The notes below the pieces were generated by a model, which ran no database searches, was not told the DNA's origin, and was given only the letters and a program-made list of their open reading frames with translations. From assembly GCA_946061515.1 (NCBI GenBank), contig CAMGRL010000012.1, positions 1 to 51,149 of the forward strand: a stretch of DNA of 51,149 nt, read 5' to 3'. A program made the position numbers and the translations under genes. Position 1 is the first letter of the stretch. Every line of letters begins with the position of its first letter. Shown here one piece after another: positions 24,933 to 32,773 of the stretch. This stretch comes from an uncultured Clostridia bacterium. GTDB taxonomy: Bacteria; Bacillota; Clostridia; Oscillospirales; Oscillospiraceae.

Positions 24933-25589
24933 TTATTTTACCAGTTCCGGTACCAGGGTGGCCAGGACCTCCGCAAGTTGCCTGTGGCCCCGGCGTGTCA
25001 GGTGCATACAGTCCAGCTTGTTAAACTCCGCAATGCCCTCCGCGTCCAGGAAAGCGCAGCCCTGCCTTTCGGCCAGATCCCGATAATGGGGCGCCAGGCC
25101 CCGGGTTTTCTCCAGACAGTCCGGGCCCATGGTGGCGATGAAAGGATGGTCCAGTATGCCGTTGCCAATGTGGGGCGGGCAGATCACAAGAATATTGGGC
25201 TTTCCGCCGCGCCAGGCCTCCACGGTTTTGGCCTTGAAAACCAGGCGCTCCATACCGAAGCCGATACAGGCCGCATTGGCGCCGAAGCGCTCTTTGGCGT
25301 CGTTAGTGCCCAGCATGATGATCAGCAGGTCCACCGGCTCGTGACTCTTCAGACAGGAATAGATCATGTCCAGACCGGACATGGACTCCTGCAGGGGATC
25401 CGGAAACACGGTGGTGCGCCCTGATAGACCTTCCTCAATTACAAGATAGTCTTCTCCCAAGGCTTTCTGCAGCAGGCAGGTCCAGCGCTCGTCCTCGTTG
25501 AAGCGGTCGCCCCCGTCGGCGCAGTCGGCCGGGTCGGCGCAGTAGCCGTGGGTGTTGGAATCGCCGAAACAGACAATGTGCTTTTTCAT
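24933..25589 (-). CDS. SGNH/GDSL-type esterase
   Basis: The 218-residue cytoplasmic hydrolase has the four SGNH blocks: FGDSNTHG (catalytic Ser about residue 11), a Gly in the GLSGRTT region, GTND (Asn of the oxyanion hole) and DCMHLTRRGH (catalytic Asp and His). There is no signal peptide. Such enzymes often deacetylate sugars or xylan fragments. It starts 3 bases after the stop of the ROK-like kinase, so both are cotranscribed, which suggests removal of an O-acyl group from an imported sugar. The substrate is not identifiable. Confidence 0.85.
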   Translation of the reverse strand: MKKHIVCFGDSNTHGYCADPADCADGGDRFNEDERWTCLLQKALGEDYLVIEEGLSGRTTVFPDPLQESMSGLDMIYSCLKSHEPVDLLIIMLGTNDAKERFGANAACIGFGMERLVFKAKTVEAWRGGKPNILVICPPHIGNGILDHPFIATMGPDCLEKTRGLAPHYRDLAERQGCAFLDAEGIAEFNKLDCMHLTRRGHRQLAEVLATLVPELVK

Positions 25590-25591
25590 CT

Positions 25592-26971
25592 TTATGGAAT
25601 CTCCGGCAGGGACGCGGCGGCGGCGGACTGGCCCACGCGGCGGAAGCGCTCGTCCGGCAGGGCGATGTTGATCTTATTGCAGACTTCGGGGTACTCGCTG
25701 GCCAGGACCTTGCGGCAGGTGTCCAGCAGGGTGTCGCCGCCCTTGCCGGACATGACCCGGCCCAGAAGCAGCACGCTGCGGAAGCCGTAGAGATCGTGAT
25801 AAAGAACCAGGGTGTGGGCCAGATAAGTGCCGATACAGCGGTAAATGGCGGCGGCCCGGTCGTCGCCCTCCTCCATCAGCTTCTGGACCACCTTCAGCTT
25901 TTCGGCAGGGGACAGGGCGGCGTCCAGCTCGATGCCTGCGGCAGGGGCCAGCTTGATCACGCTGTCCTGAGAGAAGTATTTCACGCCGCAGCCGATGTCG
26001 TGGGACCACTCGTCCTCCATGGCGCCGGGGTTTGCGTCCACGGGGACAAAGGCCAACTCATTGAGCCAGCCGGTGATCCGTCCCTGCTCGTCCACATAGC
26101 CCACAGCCTCACTGGTGCCCATGGCGATGCCCAGAATGTTGGTGTCCTCAAGGCTGATGGCGCCCGCCAGGGCAGACACATCGCCGTCGTTCACCACGCT
26201 GTAGGGGATGGGACCGAAGGTGTCCGTAATGGCGCGGATATAGATGTCCTTGACCTTCTGGTCAAACAGATCCTTGGGCACCTGCAGGAACAGAGAGGCG
26301 GCCATAGTGCGGTTATTGATGAAAATACCGGCAGAGGAAACGCCCACGGCATCTACCCGGGGCATATGGGAAGCGGCGGACTTCAATGCGGCCACAATGC
26401 CCTCATAGTGATAATCCGGGTCGCTGTTGATTTTGGGGAACCAGACCACCTCTTCCGAATAGACCGTCTCCCCATCGATCACGGCGGAGACTTTACGGTC
26501 GCTCCCGCCGGCGTCAAAGCCAATGCGGCAGCCCTCCATGTGGCCGCCCATAGATTTGGGAGAATCCTTGGCCTGGGGCAGCTCGTCCACAAGTACGACC
26601 TCAAAGGGATGCTCAAACACACCGGCCATGTAGTCCCAGTCAAACTCCTGCTCGCCACCGGCGCTGTAGGCGGCGGAGAGATAGTCATAAGTGTCCTGAT
26701 CGCCGCTGACGTAGATTTTGAAGCCGCCTTTCATCCACAGGATGGTCTTTACCAGGCGGTTGATGTAGTAATGGTCTGCTTTGCGCATTTCTTCCGTGCC
26801 GTGGATGAAGGTGCGGCATACCGCCATCTCACCGCCGGCCCGCTCCACCGCGATACCCACGGGCTTTTTCGCGTCCTTCAGAAATGCCTGATTGAATTTA
26901 TACAGGGGGATGAAGCCGGGGTCCAGTTCGGGTATGTTCTCTACGTTCAGTTTTATTCCGAGATATTCCAT
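25592..26971 (-). CDS. ROK-like/ASKHA sugar kinase
   Basis: The 459-residue protein contains the ATPase-fold motifs of the hexokinase/ROK group: GCRIGFDAGGSDRKVSAVIDG (phosphate 1, about 148-168), SVVNDGDVSALAGA (catalytic region) and LGIAMGTSEAVGYVD (phosphate 2). It is longer than classical ROK kinases (about 300) because of an N-terminal region of about 145 residues. AAGGAGG lies upstream of the ATG. It forms an operon with the SGNH esterase and is close to the ABC importer, so it probably phosphorylates a hexose delivered by it; the sugar is unknown. No ROK DNA-binding domain is visible. Confidence 0.8.
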   Translation of the reverse strand: MEYLGIKLNVENIPELDPGFIPLYKFNQAFLKDAKKPVGIAVERAGGEMAVCRTFIHGTEEMRKADHYYINRLVKTILWMKGGFKIYVSGDQDTYDYLSAAYSAGGEQEFDWDYMAGVFEHPFEVVLVDELPQAKDSPKSMGGHMEGCRIGFDAGGSDRKVSAVIDGETVYSEEVVWFPKINSDPDYHYEGIVAALKSAASHMPRVDAVGVSSAGIFINNRTMAASLFLQVPKDLFDQKVKDIYIRAITDTFGPIPYSVVNDGDVSALAGAISLEDTNILGIAMGTSEAVGYVDEQGRITGWLNELAFVPVDANPGAMEDEWSHDIGCGVKYFSQDSVIKLAPAAGIELDAALSPAEKLKVVQKLMEEGDDRAAAIYRCIGTYLAHTLVLYHDLYGFRSVLLLGRVMSGKGGDTLLDTCRKVLASEYPEVCNKINIALPDERFRRVGQSAAAASLPEIP

Positions 26972-27007
26972 AACTTCCTCCTTGATTGTGTTTAAAATGT
27001 TCTTTAA

Positions 27008-27036
27008 TTATACCATGGACAGCATTTTCTGTCATC
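27008..27036 (-). promoter_or_regulatory. Promoter of the ROK-like kinase operon with an internal inverted repeat
   Basis: On the - strand, ATGACA (27031-27036) and TATAAT (27008-27013) are 17 bases apart. The spacer holds an inverted repeat, GACAG-6 bases-CTGTC (27019-27034), a good position for a repressor site. Confidence 0.55.
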
Positions 27037-27055
27037 CCTGCTAATCTTTCGCAGA

Positions 27056-27081
27056 GAAAAACCCGAAGGGTCTCCTTCGGG
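27056..27081 (-). terminator. Terminator of ttcA
   Basis: CCCGAAGG and CCTTCGGG form a stem with a 4-base loop; on the - strand it is followed by TTTTTCTC. The stem starts 11 bases after the ttcA stop. Confidence 0.85.
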
Positions 27082-27091
27082 CATTTTCGCG

Positions 27092-27841
27092 TTATTTCCC
27101 TCTGGGCATGCGGCCGTCGACAGTCTCCCAGCCGGGGAGGGGCAGGCGTTGCATGGCGCCGAAGACCTTTGATTTCATGTCCGGGTACTGGGCGCTCATG
27201 GTTTTCAAAAGCTGCTTGATCTCATAGCGCTTGCTGCCCTTGTCCTGGGGGCAGGGGTTTTCCACCACCGGCAGCTGAAGCTCTTGGGCCAGGTTGCTGA
27301 TTTTCAGCTCCCCGGCGTAGATCATGGGCCGGATCTGGGTGACGCCGGAGCGGTCCAGATAGGTGACGGGCCGAAAGCAGCTGAGCCGCCCCTCAAACAG
27401 CAGCGACAGCATGAAGGTCTCCACCGCGTCGTCAAAATGGTGGCCCAGGGCCAGCTTGTTGATGCCCCGCTGCCGGATGGCGTCGTTCAGCGCGCCCCGG
27501 CGCATCTTGGCACAGAGAGAGCAGGGATTGTCCTCCTTGCGCACGTCGAAAACCACCTCTTTGATGTCGGTTTTCAGACAGGTATAGGGGATGTCAAGCT
27601 CCCGGCAGAGCTCCGCCACCGGGGTAAAGTCCATGCCCTCAAAGCCCAGCTCAATGGTGATGGCGTCCAGATCAAAGTGCCTGGGATAGTAGCCTTGCAG
27701 GTGGTGGAGAGCCAGCAGCAGCAAAAGACTGTCCTTTCCGCCGGAGACACCCACGGCGATTTTGTCGCCCTCTTCGATCATGTTATAGTCGTCCACCGCA
27801 CGGCGGATCACACCGGTAAATTCGTTTAAAATTTTGTCCAT
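27092..27841 (-). CDS. ttcA: tRNA 2-thiolation enzyme, TtcA family
   Basis: The 249-residue protein belongs to the TtcA/TuiI ATP-pyrophosphatase group that thiolates tRNA. The PP-loop is GVSGGKDSLLLLLAL (about 32-46); a CSLCAK (CxxC) motif and a later Cys (NPCPQ) would ligate a 4Fe-4S cluster. E. coli TtcA makes 2-thiocytidine at position 32; the exact position in Clostridia is not certain. ATG 27841 is favoured over a TTG two codons earlier because GAGG lies 7 bases upstream. It appears monocistronic. Confidence 0.85.
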   Translation of the reverse strand: MDKILNEFTGVIRRAVDDYNMIEEGDKIAVGVSGGKDSLLLLLALHHLQGYYPRHFDLDAITIELGFEGMDFTPVAELCRELDIPYTCLKTDIKEVVFDVRKEDNPCSLCAKMRRGALNDAIRQRGINKLALGHHFDDAVETFMLSLLFEGRLSCFRPVTYLDRSGVTQIRPMIYAGELKISNLAQELQLPVVENPCPQDKGSKRYEIKQLLKTMSAQYPDMKSKVFGAMQRLPLPGWETVDGRMPRGK

Positions 27842-27943
27842 AGTCAAGCCTCAGAAAAAATAAAAATGGAAATAAGATTCAGAGAGATTTCAGGAGATTC
27901 CGGGAGAAATCAAGAGATTTAGAAATCAGAATTAAAATTGCTG

Positions 27944-27972
27944 TTGACAGGCCGGAAAAGCTGTGGTATAAA
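27944..27972 (+). promoter_or_regulatory. Promoter of rplM-rpsI
   Basis: TTGACA (27944-27949) and TATAAA (27967-27972) are 17 bases apart. The roughly 70-base leader that follows could contain an L13 autoregulatory structure, but I could not assign one. Confidence 0.75.
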
Positions 27973-28052
27973 AATAAAGCGCGCTTGGCGTTTATTGTAA
28001 ACTCCTGCGCCTGAATTGTCAAAACATTTAATTCTATATGGAGGCACAAAAT

Positions 28053-28481
28053 ATGTCTACGACCATGGTAACCAAGGAGACCGTTACCCGCAAATGGTAC
28101 GTCCTTGACGCAGCCGGCAAGCCCCTGGGCAAGACCGCTGCTCTCGCCGCCGACCTGCTGCGCGGCAAGCTCAAGACCGATTATACCCCCCACGTTGACT
28201 GCGGCGACTATGTCATCATCATCAACGCGAAGGACGCAGTTCTCACCGGCAAGAAGCTGGAGCAGAAGTACTACCGTACCCACTCCGGTTATCCCGGCGG
28301 ACTGAAAGAGACCCAGTACAAGACCCTGATGAAGACCAAGCCCGAGCTGGCTATGCGTCTGGCCGTCCGCGGCATGCTGCAGAAGAACACCATCGCGCAG
28401 TGGCAGCTCAAGCGCCTGAGAGTTTTCGCCGGCGCAGAGCACACCCATGCAGCCCAGAAGCCCGAAGTTTGGGATCGCTAA
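28053..28481 (+). CDS. rplM: Large ribosomal subunit protein uL13
   Basis: uL13 is an early 50S assembly protein. The 142-residue product is full length: [17 protein letters not shown], a [17 protein letters not shown] core and the [12 protein letters not shown] motif, ending [14 protein letters not shown] lies 8 bases before ATG 28053; an in-frame ATG at 28038 would overlap that site. It is followed after 16 bases by rpsI, the universal pairing. Confidence 0.97.
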   Translation: MSTTMVTKETVTRKWYVLDAAGKPLGKTAALAADLLRGKLKTDYTPHVDCGDYVIIINAKDAVLTGKKLEQKYYRTHSGYPGGLKETQYKTLMKTKPELAMRLAVRGMLQKNTIAQWQLKRLRVFAGAEHTHAAQKPEVWDR

Positions 28482-28497
28482 GAGGAGGTAAAGAAAT

Positions 28498-28908
28498 ATG
28501 GCAACCTATAAGTGCAAGAAGCCCTATATGTACGGCACCGGACGCAGAAAGTCCTCCGTCGCACGCGTTCACCTCATCCCCAACGGCACTGGTGTGATCA
28601 CCATCAACGGCCGTGATATCGACGACTACTTCGGTCTGGACACCCTGAAGCTCATCGTGCGTCAGCCCCTGGTCACCACCGGCACTGTCGGCAAGGTCGA
28701 CATCGAGGCTACCGTCTCCGGCGGCGGCGTTTCCGGTCAGGCCGGCGCTATCCGCCACGGCATCGCCCGAGCCCTCCTGGTTGTGGACGAGAGCTACCGC
28801 GCTTCCCTGAAGGCCGCAGGCTTCCTGACCCGCGACCCGAGAATGAAAGAGCGTAAGAAATACGGTCTCAAGGCAGCCCGTCGCGCTCCCCAGTTCAGCA
28901 AGCGTTAA
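28498..28908 (+). CDS. rpsI: Small ribosomal subunit protein uS9
   Basis: uS9 contacts the P-site tRNA with its C-terminal tail, here ending APQFSKR. The 136-residue product shows [13 protein letters not shown] near the N-terminus and the [19 protein letters not shown] block. GAGGAGG lies before the ATG. It is cotranscribed with rplM and closed by a terminator. Confidence 0.97.
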   Translation: MATYKCKKPYMYGTGRRKSSVARVHLIPNGTGVITINGRDIDDYFGLDTLKLIVRQPLVTTGTVGKVDIEATVSGGGVSGQAGAIRHGIARALLVVDESYRASLKAAGFLTRDPRMKERKKYGLKAARRAPQFSKR

Positions 28909-28924
28909 TCGAATACCGCTTATT

Positions 28925-28957
28925 ACAGCGCCGCGAAGTTTTTGCGGCGCTGTTTTC
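28925..28957 (+). terminator. Terminator of rplM-rpsI
   Basis: ACAGCGCCGC and GCGGCGCTGT form a perfect stem, followed by TTTTC. The next gene begins 20 bases later and may rely on read-through. Confidence 0.8.
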
Positions 28958-28972
28958 TTAAAGGAGAAAAAG

Positions 28973-29596
28973 ATGAACACAAAGACAGCACTGATCGTTA
29001 TCGACATGCAGAAGGGCTTTATCAATGAGGCCTCCGCCCAGTGCATCCGGGGCGCGAAGGCCACGGTGCCAGCCTGTGCCGCGGTCATCAACCACTGCCG
29101 GGAGCGGGATATCCCCGTGTTTTTTGTCACCCGCCGTTACCGGGCGGACGGCAGTGATGTGGAGCACACCCGCTTTGAATCCTGGCGGGAGGGCGGCAGG
29201 GCCATGTCGCCCGGCTGTCCGGAGGAGATCTCCGCCGGCATGCCGGAGGAGTTCGGCCTCTGCAGCAAGGATTACCGGATCATCAAGCCCCGCTACTCCG
29301 CTTTTTTCCACACGGAGCTGGACCTGATATTGCGCCGCCTGGGCGTAGATACCATTGTCCTTGCGGGTACCACCACCCCCAACTGCATCCGCACCACCTG
29401 TTATGACGGCATTTCCCTGGAGTACAACGTGGCCGTACTCAGCGACTGTACCTCCTCCAATACGGAGGAGATCCAGCGGAGCAATCTGCGGGACATGGCC
29501 AATGTGGGCGCGCAGATCATGACAAGTGAGGACTTCATCTCCGGCAGGGAGATCCGGGACACCGTAAGCCTTGCCCGGGAGAATGTGGAAAGATAA
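28973..29596 (+). CDS. Isochorismatase-family cysteine hydrolase
   Basis: The 207-residue cytoplasmic enzyme carries the family's Asp-Lys-Cys triad: D11 in LIVIDMQ, K105 in RIIKPRYSAFF and C138 in TTTPNCIRTT, with the usual cis-peptide region AGTTT before the Cys. Family members hydrolyse nicotinamide, N-carbamoyl compounds or isochorismate. The FFHTELDLILRRLGVDTIVLAG block fits amidohydrolase members generally. AAAGGAG precedes the ATG. The substrate is not determinable from context. Confidence 0.85.
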   Translation: MNTKTALIVIDMQKGFINEASAQCIRGAKATVPACAAVINHCRERDIPVFFVTRRYRADGSDVEHTRFESWREGGRAMSPGCPEEISAGMPEEFGLCSKDYRIIKPRYSAFFHTELDLILRRLGVDTIVLAGTTTPNCIRTTCYDGISLEYNVAVLSDCTSSNTEEIQRSNLRDMANVGAQIMTSEDFISGREIRDTVSLARENVER

Positions 29597-29610
29597 AGCG
29601 CAGCAGTGTA

Positions 29611-29667
29611 ACAACAAAGAATCCCGCATCAAGAGGCAGTTTCCTCTTGATACGGGATTTTTGTTGT
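29611..29667. terminator. Bidirectional terminator between the cysteine hydrolase and DUF4179 genes
   Basis: Two 16-base arms starting ATCCCG and ending CGGGAT (one mismatch, 29621-29658) are flanked by ACAACAAA and TTTGTTGT, extending the stem and giving T runs on both strands. Confidence 0.88.
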
Positions 29668-29678
29668 ACTGAAAGCGT

Positions 29679-30740
29679 TTATTTGCTGAGCTGTACGCCG
29701 TTGATGACCAGGGTTTCGATGCTGTCCGTGTCCACAAGGCGGTTAAACACAAAGCGAAGGGTCTTGTCATGGGCTGAGCCCTTGCTGGCGTTATAACTGC
29801 CGCCGTCAATGACCACATATTCACTGCCATCGGTGTAAACGATGCGCAGTTCGTTGATCTTTAGGTTATAGGAAATGTCCGGCGTAGGCACCGGGGAGGC
29901 CGGATCGGCCTGCGCCCCCTCCTGGGGGAGGATGGCTTCGGCGTCCGGCATTCCGATCTCAATACCGATGGGAGATACGCTGGCGCGCAGATTGCCGCCG
30001 GTGAAGGTCAGCGCGCCCACCTTGGCCTCCGCCGGAATACTGACCTGGGCGGCGGGACCGGCGGTTTCAGCGTCCAGCCAGAGCGTGATCACCATCACCA
30101 GTCCCTCGTCGGCCGCCACCGGCGCAAAGGGAGAGATGTAGGCCACAAAGGTCCGCCGGGTTTCGCTGCGCAGCGTCTCGTCCTCCAGCGTCTCGTCCGA
30201 TAAAATCTGGCCCTGCTCCGTTTCGTAGACCAGGGTATAGGGAGGAAATTCCCCGCGCTCGGCGTAATAGATGTCTTTGGCCTCAAGCCCATTGGGATTT
30301 TCCACGGTATAGCGGATGCAGGCCAGGCCGTTTTGGTCCATAACCGCGCTGTCGATGGTGAAGGTGAAATCGCCAAGCTCCACCACAGTCCCCACCTGGG
30401 CGATATACTCCCCGATCAGATTTTCCGCCAGGTCCGGATCCACATCCACCCGTTCGTAGCCCTCCCGGCTGGATACGCCTGTGCCGAAGGCGGATTTAAT
30501 AAAGCCGGTGTGCACCCCCACGGCAAAGGCTGTGACAGTCAGCAGCGACATGATGACCGCGGCCACCAGAAGAGTTTTGATCCAGCGGCTTGTTGTTTTG
30601 TGCGGCGTTGGGTTTTCCCATCCTGTCCGGCCAAGCTGCCGGAGCTGCTCATAGGTGCGCCCCAGCCGCTGCTGCAGCTCAGGAGGGATGTCCGCCTCCC
30701 GGCGAAAGGCCTCGTACAGTTTATTCTCATCTATGCCCAT
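29679..30740 (-). CDS. DUF4179 domain protein, probable anti-sigma factor
   Basis: The 353-residue protein has a cytoplasmic N-terminus (1-53, LYEAFRREADIPPELQQRL typical of such regulators), one membrane helix (about 54-76) and a large external DUF4179-type domain. Genes of this kind typically follow an ECF sigma gene and hold the sigma factor at the membrane. Here its ATG directly abuts the sigma stop codon (TAAATG), with AAGGAG inside the sigma gene, so the two are translationally coupled. The external signal is unknown. Confidence 0.82.
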   Translation of the reverse strand: MGIDENKLYEAFRREADIPPELQQRLGRTYEQLRQLGRTGWENPTPHKTTSRWIKTLLVAAVIMSLLTVTAFAVGVHTGFIKSAFGTGVSSREGYERVDVDPDLAENLIGEYIAQVGTVVELGDFTFTIDSAVMDQNGLACIRYTVENPNGLEAKDIYYAERGEFPPYTLVYETEQGQILSDETLEDETLRSETRRTFVAYISPFAPVAADEGLVMVITLWLDAETAGPAAQVSIPAEAKVGALTFTGGNLRASVSPIGIEIGMPDAEAILPQEGAQADPASPVPTPDISYNLKINELRIVYTDGSEYVVIDGGSYNASKGSAHDKTLRFVFNRLVDTDSIETLVINGVQLSK

Positions 30741-31268
30741 TTAAACGCACTCCTTTCCTTCCAGAATACCGGCAAGCTGTTCCCGCCCGCGTTTCAGCCG
30801 GCTGGTCACCGTGCCCAGAGGCAGCCCCAGCATCTCCGCGATCTCCCGCGCCTTATAGCCCTCGCTGTAATGCAGGATCATTACCACCCGGTAAGGCGGG
30901 CTGAGGGGGCGAATCAGGGATTCAAAATCCAGATCGTCCGGGGCCGGACTTATGGCCGCGGTCTCCGGAAGCAGCTCCAGGGGCACAATGTTTTTTCTCT
31001 GGCGCTTGATGTCCGTACACTTGTTGATCAGTATGCGGGTGAGCCAGGTCTTGAAGGTTTCCGGTTTTCTCAAAGTGGAGAGATGCTCCCAGCAGGAGAT
31101 CACCGTTTCCGAGATGGCGTCCTCAATGTCCATAGGCTCGCTGAAAAATCCCCTTGCCACCTTGTACAGGCTTTGACGGTGTGCCTCGATCAGGGCGATA
31201 AAGGCTTCCGTATCGCCGGAACGGGCGCTTTTGATCAGATCTCTCGTGATAATCACTCTCCTTTGCAC
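30741..31268 (-). CDS. ECF-type RNA polymerase sigma factor
   Basis: The 175-residue protein has region 2 (LIKSARSGDTEAFIALIEAHRQSLYKVARGFF ... DIEDAISETVISCWEHL ... FKTWLTRILINKCTDIKRQ, near 10-90) and region 4 (LSPPYRVVMILHYSEGYKAREIAEMLGLPLGTVTSRLKRGREQL, near 118-168). It is paired with a membrane DUF4179 partner. The start is uncertain: GTG 31268 is the longest; AAAGGAG lies just inside the reading frame, hinting at a start near 31256 or 31253 (GTG or ATT). I did not find a convincing promoter, as expected if the gene is self-controlled. Confidence 0.88.
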   Translation of the reverse strand: MQRRVIITRDLIKSARSGDTEAFIALIEAHRQSLYKVARGFFSEPMDIEDAISETVISCWEHLSTLRKPETFKTWLTRILINKCTDIKRQRKNIVPLELLPETAAISPAPDDLDFESLIRPLSPPYRVVMILHYSEGYKAREIAEMLGLPLGTVTSRLKRGREQLAGILEGKECV

Positions 31269-31389
31269 ACAGGCCTTGTGTGTTTACATTCATTAGACGG
31301 CAAAGAGCCTGGTTTTATTGCCTTGGCGCAATTTTCTCCCTGATCAGCTGCTTCAAGCCCATTTTTCCATAATTTCCATAAGTTGAAAT

Positions 31390-31418
31390 AAGGGCAGCGG
31401 TCAATTCCCGCTGCCCTT
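31390..31418 (-). terminator. Terminator of the aminotransferase gene
   Basis: AAGGGCAGCGG and CCGCTGCCCTT pair perfectly around 7 bases, 14 bases beyond the stop. On the - strand TATTTC follows, a modest U-tract. Confidence 0.65.
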
Positions 31419-31431
31419 GTTTGTGCGATTT

Positions 31432-32625
31432 TTAGTGTGTCTCGTTGTATTTCTTTATGGCCACGGCCAGAATGTCCATGGCCCGCGCGATGTCCTCTTT
31501 GTTGATCACATAGGCCATGCGGACCTCGTTCAGGCCCTTGCCGGGAGTGGCGTAGAAAGGCTCACCGCAGGAGAACATCACGGTCTCTCCGTTGTCCTCA
31601 AACTCGTTGAGCAGCCAGAGCTGGAATTTGTCCGCGTCGTCCACGGGCAGGGCCGCCATCACATAGAAAGCGCCCTTGGGCTCCTTACAGACCACGCCGG
31701 GGATCTGGGAAAGCTTACTCATCAGGGTATCCCGGCGGAGCTTGTATTCCTCGCGCACGGAGGCGAAGTAATCTTTGTCCACGGAGTAGAGCGCCGCCGC
31801 GGCCACCTGGTCGGTGGTGGAGGCGCAGAGCCGGCACTGGCACCACTTCATGGCCTGCTGCATAAACTCCTTGTTCTTGGAGATGAGCAGACCGATGCGT
31901 GCGCCGCAGGCGGAAAAGCGCTTGGAGACGGAGTCGATAACGATCACGTTGTCTTCATAGCCGGGGTACTGGAGGGCGCTGGTCAGGGGCTCGCCGCCGT
32001 AGGTGAACTCGCGGTACACCTCGTCGCAGATGATGAACAGATCGTGCTCTTTGGCAATGTCCAGCATGAGCTTCAGCTCTTCCGGAGACTGCACAGCGCC
32101 GGTGGGGTTGCCCGGGTTGGTGATCATGATGGCACGGGTATGTTCGTTGATGAGGGGTTCAATGCGCTCTCTCACGGCGTAGCGGTAGCCCTCCTCCGGG
32201 TAGGTGGTCAGGGGCCGGATGGTGGCGCCCGCCAGGGTGACAGAGGTGTGGTAGTTGGGATAGAAGGGCTCGGGAATGATGATCTCATCGCCGTCGTCCA
32301 GAATGGTGGCCATGGTCATCTGCAAAGCCTCGCTGCCGCCGGTGGTGACAAGGATGTTCTCGTCCGCCAGCTCAACGCCGATGTTGCCATAGTAGCCGCG
32401 CACCGCGTCCAGCAGCACAGGGAGGCCCCGGGAAGGGGCATAGGCCAGGACCGGCTCGGAAAATTCGCGCATGGCCTGAAAATAGGCATCGGGCGTAATG
32501 ATATCGGGCTGGCCGATGTTCAGGTGGTATATTTTGATGCCGCGTTTTACCGCCTCCGCCGCGTAGCCGTTAAACTTACGCATGGGGGACAGACCGCATT
32601 TTTCCATTTTTGAAGAGATTTTCAC
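31432..32625 (-). CDS. PLP-dependent aminotransferase, class I/II (AspC-like)
   Basis: The 397-residue enzyme transfers amino groups between amino acids and 2-oxo acids using pyridoxal phosphate. Visible motifs are NIGQPDI near 37, the PLP-phosphate contact GGSEALQ, NPGNPTGAV (Asn/Pro around the cofactor), CDEVYREF (Asp to pyridine N) and SVSKRFSACGARIG with the Schiff-base Lys near 234. GTG 32625 was chosen as start: AAGGA is upstream and the predicted promoter fits; an in-frame ATG six codons later lacks a binding site. Aspartate is a likely substrate by family, but aromatic or branched amino acids are possible. Confidence 0.88.
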   Translation of the reverse strand: MKISSKMEKCGLSPMRKFNGYAAEAVKRGIKIYHLNIGQPDIITPDAYFQAMREFSEPVLAYAPSRGLPVLLDAVRGYYGNIGVELADENILVTTGGSEALQMTMATILDDGDEIIIPEPFYPNYHTSVTLAGATIRPLTTYPEEGYRYAVRERIEPLINEHTRAIMITNPGNPTGAVQSPEELKLMLDIAKEHDLFIICDEVYREFTYGGEPLTSALQYPGYEDNVIVIDSVSKRFSACGARIGLLISKNKEFMQQAMKWCQCRLCASTTDQVAAAALYSVDKDYFASVREEYKLRRDTLMSKLSQIPGVVCKEPKGAFYVMAALPVDDADKFQLWLLNEFEDNGETVMFSCGEPFYATPGKGLNEVRMAYVINKEDIARAMDILAVAIKKYNETH

Positions 32626-32658
32626 GCCAAATCACATCCTTAAAAAAACATAAACTAT

Positions 32659-32687
32659 TTTATATCACATTTTTCCGCTTTATTCAA
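32659..32687 (-). promoter_or_regulatory. Promoter of the aminotransferase gene
   Basis: On the - strand, TTGAAT (32682-32687) and TATAAA (32659-32664) are 17 bases apart. Confidence 0.6.
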
Positions 32688-32714
32688 GTACTGTGCGAAA
32701 ATAAACAAGGCGGC

Positions 32715-32743
32715 TTGTAAGCCGGGGCCGGATTTGATAAAAT
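32715..32743 (+). promoter_or_regulatory. Promoter of addBA
   Basis: TTGTAA (32715-32720) and TAAAAT (32738-32743) are 17 bases apart, 30 bases before the addB start. Confidence 0.55.
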
Positions 32744-32773
32744 GGATAAAAAGAAATGCTTCGGAGGACAGAT

